A stretch of 35,895 nt of DNA from Microcaldota archaeon (GCA_021827995.1 JAKATK010000005.1:42881-78775); one strand, 5' to 3'. Shown: positions 7,117 through 14,913, counted from the stretch's first letter. The notes: generated from the sequence alone by a model not told the origin. Numbers and translations: made by a program.

Positions 7117-8531
7117 CCCACGGATTTTGACATATCAAGTTTTATAAGTCTCTTGAGCTCGATAGAATACTCCATAGGCAGTATCTTCGTGAGATCCTGT
7201 ATGAAACCAAGAACTACTGTTGTTATGGCCTCCTCCTCAGAAAGACCGCGGGACATCAAATAGAAGACCTGATCCTCGCCTATCTTGCCGACAGTGGCTT
7301 CGTGAGTTATGTCGGCATCATCCCTGAATATCTGCATCTTGGGGTACGTGTTGGTCTTTGATTCCTTGTCCAACAGTAAGGCGTCGCACCGGACTGCCGA
7401 CTTTGCGCCAGAAGAATTATCACCGACGTAGACAAGGCCTCTGAACGTCGTCGTGCCTGAACCTATTGAGACGCTCTTTGATATTATCTTTGATGAGGTG
7501 TCCTCTGCCAAGTGCAGCACCTTGCCGCCAGTGTCCTGTATTTGGCCGTTGCCTGCTACTGCTATCGAAAGTATCTCGCCCTTAGAGCCCCTCCCCTTGA
7601 GGTACACGCTCGGGTACTTCATGTTGCCCTGACTCCCTATGTTCGCGTCAATCCACTCGACATAGGCGTTCTCGTATGCGAATGCGCGCTGTGTGACTAA
7701 GTTGTAGACGTTCTTAGACCAGTTCTGTATCGTAACGTATCTGACGTGCGCGCCCTTGTGGGCCACTATCTCGACGTTGGCGGCATGGAGCGATGATCCT
7801 ATGTATATCGGGGCAGTACAGCCCTCCAAGTACGTTACATCGGCCCCTTCTTCAGCTATTATTAGTGTCCTTTCGAACTGACCAGCCTTGTCGGCGTTTA
7901 TTCTGAAGTATGCCTGCAGGGGCATGGCTACCTTGACGCCCTTTGGCACGAAGATAAAGCTGCCCCCGGACCAGACGGCCGTGTTGAGAGCAGCGAACTT
8001 GTTGTCTGTTGGCGGGATAAGTGTTCCGAAATACTTTTTCATGAGCTCCGGATACTTCTTTACTGCGGTATCTGTGTCTATGAATATTACACCGTCTTTT
8101 TCAAGTTCTGCCTTTACGTGGCTGTAAACCACCTCGGAATCAAACTGGGCCTCAGCGCCGGCAAAGAACTTGCGCTCGGCCTCCGGTATGCCCAGCTTGT
8201 CGAATGTCTTCTTTATGTCTTCTGGAACGTTTTCCCAGCTATCGCTTTTCTTGCCACCGGGCTTTATGTAATAGTATATGTCGTTGAAGTCTATCCCGCT
8301 AAGGTCTATGCCCCATGTTGGTAGCGGCTTGCTAACGAACATCTTGTACGCGGTAAGCCGCTTCTCCAGCATCCACTCTGGCTCATTCTTCTGCTTTGAT
8401 ATCTCCCGGACTATATCCTCTGATAAGCCCTTATCTGACTTGAACGCGTACTTTATGTCATCCTTGAAACCGTAGCGCTTGAGGTACTCATCCTCTCGCT
8501 GACCTACGATCCTTTCTTCTTGTTGAGTCAT
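7113..8531 (-). CDS. sufB: Fe-S cluster scaffold protein SufB
   Basis: 472-residue core scaffold on which nascent Fe-S clusters form with SufC and SufD. C382 in RCDALLLD and E411 in THEATVGKIGEDQVFY are spaced 29 residues apart, matching the cluster/sulfur residues C405 and E434 of E. coli SufB. C238 lies in YLEGCTAP. The C-terminus (GLSEEEAITTVVLGFIQDLTK) is typical. No intein is present, although SufB is a common intein host. It is the first gene of the suf operon. The start ATG at 8531 lies about 54 bp downstream of a TATA-like AGGTTTAAATA on the minus strand and behind a perfect palindrome. Confidence 0.95.
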   Translation of the reverse strand: MTQQEERIVGQREDEYLKRYGFKDDIKYAFKSDKGLSEDIVREISKQKNEPEWMLEKRLTAYKMFVSKPLPTWGIDLSGIDFNDIYYYIKPGGKKSDSWENVPEDIKKTFDKLGIPEAERKFFAGAEAQFDSEVVYSHVKAELEKDGVIFIDTDTAVKKYPELMKKYFGTLIPPTDNKFAALNTAVWSGGSFIFVPKGVKVAMPLQAYFRINADKAGQFERTLIIAEEGADVTYLEGCTAPIYIGSSLHAANVEIVAHKGAHVRYVTIQNWSKNVYNLVTQRAFAYENAYVEWIDANIGSQGNMKYPSVYLKGRGSKGEILSIAVAGNGQIQDTGGKVLHLAEDTSSKIISKSVSIGSGTTTFRGLVYVGDNSSGAKSAVRCDALLLDKESKTNTYPKMQIFRDDADITHEATVGKIGEDQVFYLMSRGLSEEEAITTVVLGFIQDLTKILPMEYSIELKRLIKLDMSKSVG

Positions 8532-8551
8532 GGAACCAGAATTGATATGTT

Positions 8552-8570
8552 ATTATAACCCTGTTATAAT
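8552..8570. promoter_or_regulatory. Palindromic operator candidate at the sufB transcription start
   Basis: ATTATAAC-CCT-GTTATAAT: two perfect 8-bp arms around a 3-bp spacer. The minus-strand TATA-like box (complement of 8580-8590) has its centre near 8585, so a start about 26-27 bp downstream falls near 8558, inside the palindrome. A repressor bound here would block the start site. The dimer-type site suits the HTH protein encoded within the operon; that link is inference. Confidence 0.6.
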
Positions 8571-8579
8571 GTATGATGC

Positions 8580-8590
8580 TATTTAAACCT
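8580..8590 (-). promoter_or_regulatory. TATA box of the suf operon
   Basis: On the minus strand this reads AGGTTTAAATA, an archaeal TATA-like element about 50 bp upstream of the sufB ATG. No comparable element lies before the other suf genes, which are separated by 0-11 bp, so this is probably the main promoter of the whole operon. Confidence 0.5.
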
Positions 8591-8726
8591 TCTGCCGGCA
8601 CACTTGACCTGCGCTGCAACTTCTGCTCGACCGCACGATACAGCTGCGGATGAACCATATAAACCTCAAAACGAATTAATTCTTTATTGTACAAAACGTA
8701 CGTGAGCGAATTTTTAGGTGTGTTAT

Positions 8727-10349
8727 ATGGCTAAAGGCGTGTTCACAAACGAGTCAACGTACAAGAAGTTTTTGGAGGATGGAAAGGAAGCGGAGTTTGA
8801 CCGACTCTTTGACGAGGCAGTGACTAGGGTCAGGACCGGCTTCGGTAAGAGCTTCCCGCTTTACATAGATGGTGAAAAGGTCTACGCTAGCGAGCAAATA
8901 GTCGAGAGGTCTCCGATAGACGGCATCGTCATAGGCACGTTCCAGAAGGCCACGCGCGAGCACGCCAAAGCAGCGATAAACGCGGCGCTCAAGGCTTTCG
9001 ACAGCTGGGCCAAGACAGACTACAAGCAACGTGCGGCCGTATTCCAGAAGGCTGCGGACCTCTTCTCGGCCAACAAGTTTGATTTGGCGGCTGCGCTGAG
9101 TTGCGAGAATGGCAAGTCGCGCTACGAATCTGTAGGCGAGGTTGACGAGGCAATAGACTTCATGCACTACTATGCGAATGAGCTGCTCGTGAATAGGGGC
9201 TTTGTGAGGCGGACGAAGATGACGGCAAGCACCGCAAAGGTGAATGCGGGGTTCCAGGGCGCGCCAGGCAGCGCGGAGAATGTAACTATAGCTATGAGAC
9301 CATACGGCGTCTTTGGAGTCATAGCGCCATTCAACTTCCCTGTATCGATATCTGTAGGCATGAGCGTGGGGGCCATGATAACCGGGAATACTGTCGTGTT
9401 CAAGCCTTCGTCCACCGACAGCATGTCGATGCTGACCGGCCTTAAGATTTACGAACTGCTCAAAGAAGGGGGCGTGCCGCCTGGTGTATTCAACTATGTG
9501 ACCGGACCGGGCTCTGAGGTAGGCGACGAACTCGTTGCGAACAAGGATGTTGCTGGTATAGCTTTCACCGGCTCACGGTCAGTGGGCATGGGTATGATTG
9601 CCAAGGTGTATGGGAACAGAATGCAGAAGGTTTTCGTGGTCGAGATGGGCGGCAAGAACCCTGCCATAGTATCCAGGTATGCGAACTTGGACGATGCTGC
9701 AACAGGAGTCGTGAGCGCGGCCTTTGGATTCGCTGGCCAGAAGTGCAGCGCGCTATCCAGGGTATACGTGCACGAGTCCGTGAAGGAGCTCTTCGTAAGT
9801 AAGCTCATAGAGAAGGTGCACACGCTCAAGATAGGCAACCCCCTTGAGAAGGGCGTTTACGTAGGACCACTCATAGCTGAGAGCGCTTACAAGCGCTACG
9901 CCGAGTCGATAGAGAAGGCAAAGGCCTCTGGCAGCCTACTTTATGGTGGTAACCGCGCCAACACCGGCATGAACGGCTTCTACGTAGAACCGGCAATAGT
10001 AGAGCTCAGGCAGGACCATGAGCTGGTCCACAAAGAGCTCTTTGTGCCGATACTCTGCTTGATAACGTACAAGGACATCGATGAGGCGATAAGCATGGCA
10101 AACGATGTCGAGTATGGTCTCACTGCCGGGCTGTACAGCAGCAAGCGCAGCGAGATAAAGGCGTTCACTGAACGGATACAGGCCGGCGTTGCTTACGTGA
10201 ACAGGGCCGTCAGCGCCACCACTGGCGCCATGGTGGGCCTCCACACGTTCGTGGGCTGGAAGGATAGCGGCCTCACCGGAAAGGGCACCGGCAGCAAATT
10301 TTACCTGCCGCAATTCATGCGTGAACAAAGCATTTCTGTAACCAAGTAG
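8727..10349 (+). CDS. NAD(P)-dependent aldehyde dehydrogenase, closest to 1-pyrroline-5-carboxylate dehydrogenase
   Basis: 540-residue aldehyde dehydrogenase superfamily enzyme. The start is the ATG at 8727, preceded by an AGGTG purine stretch; a GTG at 8718 would add three residues. The cofactor Lys lies in VVFKPSS (about 226), the glycine motif is FTGSRSVG (about 280-287), the general base Glu is in VEMGGKNP (about 306), and the catalytic Cys is in GFAGQKCSALSR (about 340). The GQKCSALSR loop and an N-terminal helical region ending in SPIDGIVIGTFQKA resemble P5C dehydrogenases (glutamate semialdehyde to glutamate). The C-terminal FVGWKDSGLTGKGTGSKFYL also fits. The substrate is inferred; no proline dehydrogenase is visible nearby. 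Confidence 0.8.
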   Translation: MAKGVFTNESTYKKFLEDGKEAEFDRLFDEAVTRVRTGFGKSFPLYIDGEKVYASEQIVERSPIDGIVIGTFQKATREHAKAAINAALKAFDSWAKTDYKQRAAVFQKAADLFSANKFDLAAALSCENGKSRYESVGEVDEAIDFMHYYANELLVNRGFVRRTKMTASTAKVNAGFQGAPGSAENVTIAMRPYGVFGVIAPFNFPVSISVGMSVGAMITGNTVVFKPSSTDSMSMLTGLKIYELLKEGGVPPGVFNYVTGPGSEVGDELVANKDVAGIAFTGSRSVGMGMIAKVYGNRMQKVFVVEMGGKNPAIVSRYANLDDAATGVVSAAFGFAGQKCSALSRVYVHESVKELFVSKLIEKVHTLKIGNPLEKGVYVGPLIAESAYKRYAESIEKAKASGSLLYGGNRANTGMNGFYVEPAIVELRQDHELVHKELFVPILCLITYKDIDEAISMANDVEYGLTAGLYSSKRSEIKAFTERIQAGVAYVNRAVSATTGAMVGLHTFVGWKDSGLTGKGTGSKFYLPQFMREQSISVTK

Positions 10350-10360
10350 GCCGTGGTGTT

Positions 10361-10795
10361 TTGATTCTTGGTCTGATAGCAAGGCGCTTGAAGTACAGGA
10401 GCGCGACCGCAAGTCTGCGCGGGAAGGTTATTAAGCTAGAGTTGGCGGACTCGGCGCTGAAGCGTGCAATAGGGCTAATGTACAGAGACGGGTTGGCCAC
10501 GGACAATGGTATGCTCTTCATCTTTGGACGCGACGGCAGGCCCGGCATCTGGATGAGGAACATGCGCTTTCCTATAGATATAGCGTGGTTGGACAAGCGC
10601 TTCAGGATTGTAGACTTCGTAGAGAAGGCTAAGCCATGCAGCATAGGATGCAAGGTGTACAAGCCAGCGGCGTCCGCTAGGTACGTCCTTGAATTCGGGG
10701 CGGGCACAATCAGGGCACGCGGAATTAGGGTCGGTGACATAGTCAGGATAACGTTGCATGACAGGACGGCTCGACATCGTCTCCCATCTGAGTGA
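10361..10795 (+). CDS. DUF192 family protein
   Basis: 144 residues. The DUF192 signature is visible: a strand with LADSALKRAIGLMYRDGL, then GMLFIFGRDGRPGIWMRNMRFPIDIAWLD, then IVDFVEKAKPCS and a C-terminal VLEFGAGTIRARGIRVGDIV. Members are small all-beta proteins of unknown function, often exported in bacteria. Here a weakly hydrophobic N-terminus is present but no convincing signal peptide. The start is a TTG at 10361, only 11 bp after the aldehyde dehydrogenase stop, which suggests co-transcription with no obvious functional link. Confidence 0.75.
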   Translation: MILGLIARRLKYRSATASLRGKVIKLELADSALKRAIGLMYRDGLATDNGMLFIFGRDGRPGIWMRNMRFPIDIAWLDKRFRIVDFVEKAKPCSIGCKVYKPAASARYVLEFGAGTIRARGIRVGDIVRITLHDRTARHRLPSE

Positions 10796-10840
10796 TAAGA
10801 GACCCATCTTGCACTTCGCTTCTGCCTCTGTCCGTACTCA

Positions 10841-10880
10841 TCTGTTGTTATAGGAGCGGGTTTCGGAACCCCGTTACTGT
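10841..10880. other. Hairpin in the 165-bp intergenic stretch after the DUF192 gene
   Basis: Between the DUF192 stop (10795) and the converging DUF218 gene (stop at 10961) no credible gene is visible. A stem GGGTT-TCGG-AACCC lies near 10859-10872 and could form a stable hairpin on either strand. It is not followed by a T-run, so calling it a terminator would be speculative. Confidence 0.3.
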
Positions 10881-10960
10881 GTTAAATGTCGAGAGCATGC
10901 CACGCTGAAGGGAAACCATGTGAGCACGGCTCGCGATGCGCTCATTGGGTTGGACTTCGC

Positions 10961-11770
10961 CTAATCTCTCAGGGAGGCTATACTCAACTCGTCGTAGTAA
11001 GCATCAAACTGGCGTCTCCTCATGCCTATCAGCAGGTGGAGCATGTGCATCGCAAGCCACTCCTTTACGTTAGTGAGCAGCCTGTCCAGAGGGTTGAGCT
11101 TTACCCGTACAGGCTTTACCATCACAGCATCTGACTCGTCGAAGATTTCGTTGACTATCCTGAGGGCCCTCTCAGCCATGTGCTCTTCAGCGAAGACCAC
11201 AACGGTGTTGGCCCCGAAAGACTTTGCTATCGGGTACGACAACAGAACGTTGCTCACGGTGTCGTAGGAGCGCTCCTCCAAGAAAACATTCTGCGGGTTG
11301 ACGCCCTTCGCCAGAAGGACCTTGTACATTACACTGGCCTCGCTCGGCAGCTTGGTACCGCTGATTAGGTAGCCGCTGTTCTCCCCACCGGTAAAAAGCA
11401 CGGCTAGGTTTTGCATCCTGCCGCCCATCTCCTTTTCTATCTTATTGTACAGGGATGCCAGCTCGTCCACAATCCTGACGCCCCTTTCGTCTAGCGTGCC
11501 GTCACTACGCAGCTTTTTCCCGAAAACAAGCATGACCACGCGGTCACCCCTGTCAAGAGCCTCCTTAATGTCCGTTATGAGATGCGGTGTCTCCTCTACG
11601 GTGTAAATAGATTTTATTGGCGCAGTGTCATGGACGCGAGTAGATTTCGTGGCCTGTTTTGGTCCATCGACGTGAGCTTCTACTCGCAATTGAGAAGCAA
11701 GCTCTGCGCCACTCGATTGAGCTGGTGCAGAAGAGTGAAACTTTGTCCCCATAGGAGCCCCCAAGCCCAT
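10961..11770 (-). CDS. DUF218/YdcF-like protein
   Basis: 269 residues. The DUF218 core covers about residues 75-215: VVMLVFGKKL, then LAVLFTGGENSGYLISGTKLPSEASVMYKVLLAKGV, then VFLEERSYDTVSNVLLSYPIAKSFGANTVVVFAEEHMAERAL. The GG, SEA, E-x-S-x-x-T-x-x-N and AE-H-x-x-RA positions match the YdcF/SanA-like fold, whose members bind nucleotide-type ligands or affect envelope integrity. No signal peptide or transmembrane segment is clear. The first ~60 residues are Ser/Ala/Thr-rich and probably disordered, so the start could be further downstream. Confidence 0.7.
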   Translation of the reverse strand: MGLGAPMGTKFHSSAPAQSSGAELASQLRVEAHVDGPKQATKSTRVHDTAPIKSIYTVEETPHLITDIKEALDRGDRVVMLVFGKKLRSDGTLDERGVRIVDELASLYNKIEKEMGGRMQNLAVLFTGGENSGYLISGTKLPSEASVMYKVLLAKGVNPQNVFLEERSYDTVSNVLLSYPIAKSFGANTVVVFAEEHMAERALRIVNEIFDESDAVMVKPVRVKLNPLDRLLTNVKEWLAMHMLHLLIGMRRRQFDAYYDELSIASLRD

Positions 11771-12053
11771 CTGACCTGCCTAGTATTGTTTCGGGAATAT
11801 AGAAATATGTTATGTTTATTTGCGAGCGATGAACGTGGTCAATTATCGATGCACGTACATACCTGGATTGGTGTGGTATATTAGGTTGGTAGAGCATGCG
11901 TTACATAGCAGTTGCACGGCCTGGGCAGCTAAGTTTAAAGAAAACAAAGTCGTTGCGCGATGGACGTCATTGATGCAGCGAACTGTGTGCGCGACACGAA
12001 GCGGCCGCGAATAGTTGCTGGCAGCGAGCATTCTGACTGACAGATTGTCTATA

Positions 12054-12156
12054 CGGATCTGGCGGGATTTCCATCGGGCGTTTATGCGCCGAGATTTTGA
12101 ACCCGCAACCTCCCGGTCCGAAGCCGGACGCGCTATCCAAGTTACGCTACAGATCC
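12054..12156 (-). tRNA. tRNA-Arg (anticodon TCG) with a T-loop intron
   Basis: The acceptor stem is GGATCTG/CAGATCC with discriminator G at 12054 and no encoded CCA. The D-arm is GCGT...GCGC. The anticodon arm is TCCGG-CTTCGGA-CCGGG, giving anticodon TCG (Arg, CGA/CGN codons). The T-stem is GCGGG/CCCGC, but the loop between its arms is 35 nt instead of 7. Removing 28 nt (12068-12095) restores a standard TTCAAAT loop and a 75-nt tRNA. A TATA-like A/T stretch about 27 bp upstream (near 12183) fits a promoter. Confidence 0.9.
12068..12095 (-). other. 28-nt non-canonical tRNA intron, T-loop position 59/60
   Basis: The precursor folds as a full bulge-helix-bulge. The T-stem is the outer helix. 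TTCA pairs with TGGA as the 4-bp central helix, with 3-nt bulges AAA and AAT. An inner helix (TC/GA, then GGCG/CGCC, loop CATAAA) lies within the intron. Cutting after the second base of each bulge removes exactly 28 nt and leaves TTCAAA joined to T. Confidence 0.85.
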
Positions 12157-12220
12157 GGTTTACCATGTGGTGCAAAAAAATAATATGGTGAGCCAACGCA
12201 GCTGTTCCGTGGCGTGGCAT

Positions 12221-12237
12221 CAGTGGCTATGCCACTG
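12221..12237. other. Perfect 7-bp inverted repeat between the two tRNA-Arg genes
   Basis: CAGTGGC-TAT-GCCACTG. It lies about 24 bp downstream of the 3' end of tRNA-Arg(TCT) on the minus strand. A T-run (complement of 12174-12180) lies further downstream, before the next tRNA. A structured trailer, processing site or weak terminator are all possible. Confidence 0.4.
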
Positions 12238-12260
12238 CTACTGGCTGAACGCGGTTATTA

Positions 12261-12362
12261 CGGGCCCGGCGGGATTTGAACCCGCGACCATCAGCTTCCC
12301 CCTGATAAGTCTATTGGTTATAATAGAAGGCTGCTGCTCTATCCAAGCTGAGCTACGGGCCC
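12261..12362 (-). tRNA. tRNA-Arg (anticodon TCT) with canonical intron
   Basis: The acceptor stem is GGGCCCG/CGGGCCC, discriminator G at 12261, no encoded CCA. The D-arm is GCTC...GAGC and the T-arm GCGGG-TTCAAAT-CCCGC. The anticodon stem is GCAGC/GCTGA with a mismatched first pair. Removing the 27-nt intron 12297-12323 gives the loop CTTCTAA with anticodon TCT (Arg, AGA/AGG). Its 5' end (12362) touches the stop codon of tatD (12363-12365), so the tRNA must be cut from a tatD transcript or have a promoter inside tatD. Confidence 0.9.
12297..12323 (-). other. 27-nt canonical tRNA intron, position 37/38
   Basis: Bulge-helix-bulge: outer helix CAGC/GCTG, 4-bp central helix CTTC/GGGG (with two G-U pairs), bulges TAT and GAA. 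Cutting after the second base of each bulge places the intron between positions 37 and 38, the usual archaeal site. The inner stem (ATAA/TTAT) is weak. Confidence 0.8.
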
Positions 12363-13193
12363 CTAATAACGCATGAAGCCTTTCTCGCCGTGTATATTAA
12401 AGAACTTCTTTGTGTTGGCAGTAACAGCTTCAGCTACCTTCTCAAAGCTTAAACCCTTTGCTTCCGCTATCAGCCTTATAGATCGCTCCACGTCTCTCGG
12501 CGTCTTGCCCACCACCGGCGAATCCGTCTCTGCCATCAAGCGGTCTAGCGAGACATCCCGCACCACGCGCTTGCGCTTGTTCGACTCCAGCGGAGGTATC
12601 GATATCATGAAACCTAGGCGCTCGGCCGCGCGCGCCTGGATGACATCGCCCTCGAAGAAGTGGAGGTGCACCTTCTGCATACCGGATTCTTCCAGGATAG
12701 CTATGACATCGCTTATAGCGCCCCTGGCGTGAACGCTCACTGGCAGACCGAGCCTCATCGCCAGTTCGATAAACCTAGTGAACACGGCTTTCTGCTTCTT
12801 GATAGCTGCTGGCGAGCTTGGTGGTACGTACTCTAAGCCGATCTCACCTATCGCCACTATCCTGCTGGCGTTGCCGTGTATAATCCCTATATTGAATGCG
12901 AGCTCGTCCGGGCCCATACCGACGGCGTGCTGGGGATCGACGCCTAGAGCAGCGAAGACGTGCTTGCCGTCGCTCAACTCTAGGGCGCGCGCGTTAGACC
13001 TTGTGTCGACCCCGTCCGTTATGATTGTTGATACGCCGAATTTCACTGCATCGCTTACGATCGAAGCATCATTGATAAGGTCCAGGTGCGTGTGCGAATC
13101 CGCTAGCTCGACAACGGTCTTGTCAAGGCCGCCTGCTACCCTGAGCGTTGTTGCGTGCAAAGGAGCACCGTGGCTATTGGGCTTCTCATGCAA
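12363..13193 (-). CDS. tatD: TatD-family metal-dependent hydrolase/DNase
   Basis: 276-residue TIM-barrel amidohydrolase-type protein. Metal-site motifs appear in order: ADSHTHLDL near residue 31, IGEIGLEY (Glu) about residue 115, VSVHARGA (His), HLHFFEG (His), and AETDSPVV (Asp) near the C-terminal third. Family members are Mg-dependent 3'-5' nucleases or related hydrolases in the cytoplasm. The family usually begins just before the DSHTHL motif; here 28 extra residues precede it and all candidate starts are TTG (13193, or about 33 bp downstream). The N-terminus is therefore uncertain. Confidence 0.85.
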   Translation of the reverse strand: MHEKPNSHGAPLHATTLRVAGGLDKTVVELADSHTHLDLINDASIVSDAVKFGVSTIITDGVDTRSNARALELSDGKHVFAALGVDPQHAVGMGPDELAFNIGIIHGNASRIVAIGEIGLEYVPPSSPAAIKKQKAVFTRFIELAMRLGLPVSVHARGAISDVIAILEESGMQKVHLHFFEGDVIQARAAERLGFMISIPPLESNKRKRVVRDVSLDRLMAETDSPVVGKTPRDVERSIRLIAEAKGLSFEKVAEAVTANTKKFFNIHGEKGFMRY

Positions 13194-13233
13194 GTATCAA
13201 ATTACTTTCCGTCCACGCGTCGACACGACGGAA

Positions 13234-13268
13234 TAGCCTTAAATATCACAACGCAATAAATTATATTG
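13234..13268. promoter_or_regulatory. Divergent promoter region of tatD and the membrane protein gene
   Basis: Minus-strand GATATTTAAGG (complement of 13237-13247) and plus-strand AAATTATATT (13258-13267) are TATA-like. The plus-strand box lies about 20-25 bp from the ATG at 13282, so that mRNA would be nearly leaderless. Confidence 0.45.
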
Positions 13269-13281
13269 GGCGATAGTAGCA

Positions 13282-13803
13282 ATGTACGGAATCGTAAGGT
13301 CACTCAGAAACATCTATAAGCTCAAGTATGTGCTGCTCAACATCGTAATTTTCGCGCTGTACTACTTGGTCTTCAACGAGATACTCCAGCTGCAGCAGTT
13401 GGGTCTCGCTTTCACCCCGATACCTGCTTACATCGTGTACTTGATGGTGGCTAGCGCCTCGGTGACGCTCACGGTATCGATTTACTCTGTGCGCAACACT
13501 AGGAGGAATGCGGCGAAGGAATCCGCTGCTACGACCAGCATAGCTACGACGATTGCTAGTGGAATCATAGGTGGCTGTGGTTGCAGCGGTGCGTTCATAT
13601 TCCCTCTATTAAGCGCCTTCGGCGTAAGCAGCGCAACGGCACTGTCGGCGGATGTTTTCTTCAGCAACTATGCAGCGCCGATATTCGTGGGGCTAGCGGC
13701 GCTTAACATTCTCATAGTCGTTTACTACCTGAACAAGTTCTCCAAACCGCAGTGCGCAGTCGCGCGCCGCAAGCGAGGCAGACCGGCACACGCGATTAGG
13801 TAG
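13282..13803 (+). CDS. Uncharacterised four-helix membrane protein with a GCGC motif
   Basis: 173 residues. Hydrophobic segments are at about 15-34, 46-68, 84-114 and 130-152. A short basic loop (RNTRRN, 71-76) lies between the second and third. The third segment contains GGCGCSGAFIFPLL (97-110), two Cys one residue apart next to small residues, followed by FGVSSATALS. The C-terminal tail (ARRKRGR) is strongly basic and probably cytoplasmic. I do not recognise the family. The paired Cys in the membrane could bind a metal or take part in thiol chemistry, but nothing else in the sequence shows this. Confidence 0.75.
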   Translation: MYGIVRSLRNIYKLKYVLLNIVIFALYYLVFNEILQLQQLGLAFTPIPAYIVYLMVASASVTLTVSIYSVRNTRRNAAKESAATTSIATTIASGIIGGCGCSGAFIFPLLSAFGVSSATALSADVFFSNYAAPIFVGLAALNILIVVYYLNKFSKPQCAVARRKRGRPAHAIR

Positions 13804-13806
13804 CGC

Positions 13807-14913
13807 TCACCGCTGCTTCATGAACCGAACCACGTCGCCGTTCTTCAGGACATGGTCGGCGCCGACGCGCTGCCTGGGGAACTTCGAACTTGGACCTGTG
13901 ACGTACGCGCACCTGAGGTCGTTGATCAGTTCGGTGTGTATCTTGTTGGCTGCGTCTCTTATCGTGGAGCCCTGCTTCAAGACCATCGGCTCGCGCGGGC
14001 CGGTAGATTCTGGCTCCAGGTATATCGTAATTATGTTCAGCTGCTCGTATATAGACTTCCTCAGCTCGTCAAGGTTCCTGGGCTCGGTCGCGCTCACCGG
14101 TACGACCCTGAGGCCATACCTTGACGCTATCGATCTGGCTATGCTCGCGTAGTTTGGGTCTATGTCTATCTTGTTGAGCGCCACAATCGCACGTATGTAG
14201 ACTGCCCTGCCGCACACTATTGAGACTAGCTCGTCCTCGCTCAGCTCGCTCTCTAGCTTCACGCTCGCGTTGTGCATGCCGAAGCCGGTGCACACAGTCT
14301 CGACGACTTTGTTGCTCAGGCCGGACTTGTTCACATCCACTACAAGCTTCGGGTAAGACTGCGACTCTGTTATCGTGACGCGAGGCTTTTCTCTGCCGAC
14401 GTAAACTGAGAGGGCCTTCAGCTCATCGACAAGTGTGCCCAGCTGCCACACGCTGTTTATGTCTATGACGAATAGTATCAGGTCGGTTGCCCTCAGCGCA
14501 CCGATTACGCTGCGACCTCCGCCAATGCCCGCATGCGCGCCGCCTATCAGGCCGGGAGTGTCGAATATCTGTATGTGCGCCTCGTTGTATATCATGGTGC
14601 CCGGTATTATGCTCACCGTGGTGAAAGCGTAAGGCGCCGTCTTGGACTTCGCGTTCGAGAGCACGTTGAGCAGCGACGACTTGCCAGCGCTGGGGAAACC
14701 TACAAGGGCCACGGTGGCATCTCCGCCGCGCTTTATGAAGAAGCCCTCCCCGTGGCGCCTGGAGCTTGACTGCGCTATCTCACGCCTCAGCCTAGCCATC
14801 TTTGCCCTGAGGAGCCCGAGGTGCTTGTCCGTCGCCTTGTTGTACTTGGTTTTCGAGTATTCCTCATGCAGCTCCTCCAGCTTGCTGGAAAGCCCGCCAG
14901 TTTCTCCGGACAT
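13807..14913 (-). CDS. DRG/Rbg-family GTPase with C-terminal TGS domain
   Basis: 368-residue OBG-HflX-type GTPase of the archaeal/eukaryotic DRG branch. An N-terminal helical region is followed by G1 GFPSAGKSS (72-80), the TT of AFTTVSIIPG (G2), G3 DTPG (118-121) and G4 NKID (247-250). G5-like VSAT follows. Like DRG proteins it has a ~80-residue insertion between G3 and G4. The last ~75 residues form a TGS domain (ending GADHVLKNGDVVRFMKQR). Family members bind translating ribosomes and help resolve stalled elongation. A TATA-like ATTTAAAGG on the minus strand near 14990 precedes it. Confidence 0.9.
   Translation of the reverse strand: MSGETGGLSSKLEELHEEYSKTKYNKATDKHLGLLRAKMARLRREIAQSSSRRHGEGFFIKRGGDATVALVGFPSAGKSSLLNVLSNAKSKTAPYAFTTVSIIPGTMIYNEAHIQIFDTPGLIGGAHAGIGGGRSVIGALRATDLILFVIDINSVWQLGTLVDELKALSVYVGREKPRVTITESQSYPKLVVDVNKSGLSNKVVETVCTGFGMHNASVKLESELSEDELVSIVCGRAVYIRAIVALNKIDIDPNYASIARSIASRYGLRVVPVSATEPRNLDELRKSIYEQLNIITIYLEPESTGPREPMVLKQGSTIRDAANKIHTELINDLRCAYVTGPSSKFPRQRVGADHVLKNGDVVRFMKQR

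Noticed and set aside
7113-8531. Intein in SufB
   Set aside because: SufB is a common intein host, but length (472 aa) and continuous family motifs show none here.
8689-8701. Inverted repeat GTAC-N5-GTAC upstream of the aldehyde dehydrogenase
   Set aside because: Four-base arms are too short to distinguish from chance in an A/T-rich promoter region.
9936-10412. 158-residue minus-strand open frame inside the aldehyde dehydrogenase
   Set aside because: Antisense shadow of a well-conserved GC-rich gene; similar long shadows occur all along suf, srp54 and rpo genes.
10796-10960. Non-coding RNA or extra tRNA in the intergenic gap
   Set aside because: One short hairpin is visible but no tRNA arms or C/D-box motifs could be assembled.
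11582-11884. Plus-strand open frame overlapping the start of the DUF218 gene
   Set aside because: No family resemblance and it is antisense to the N-terminus of a better-supported gene.
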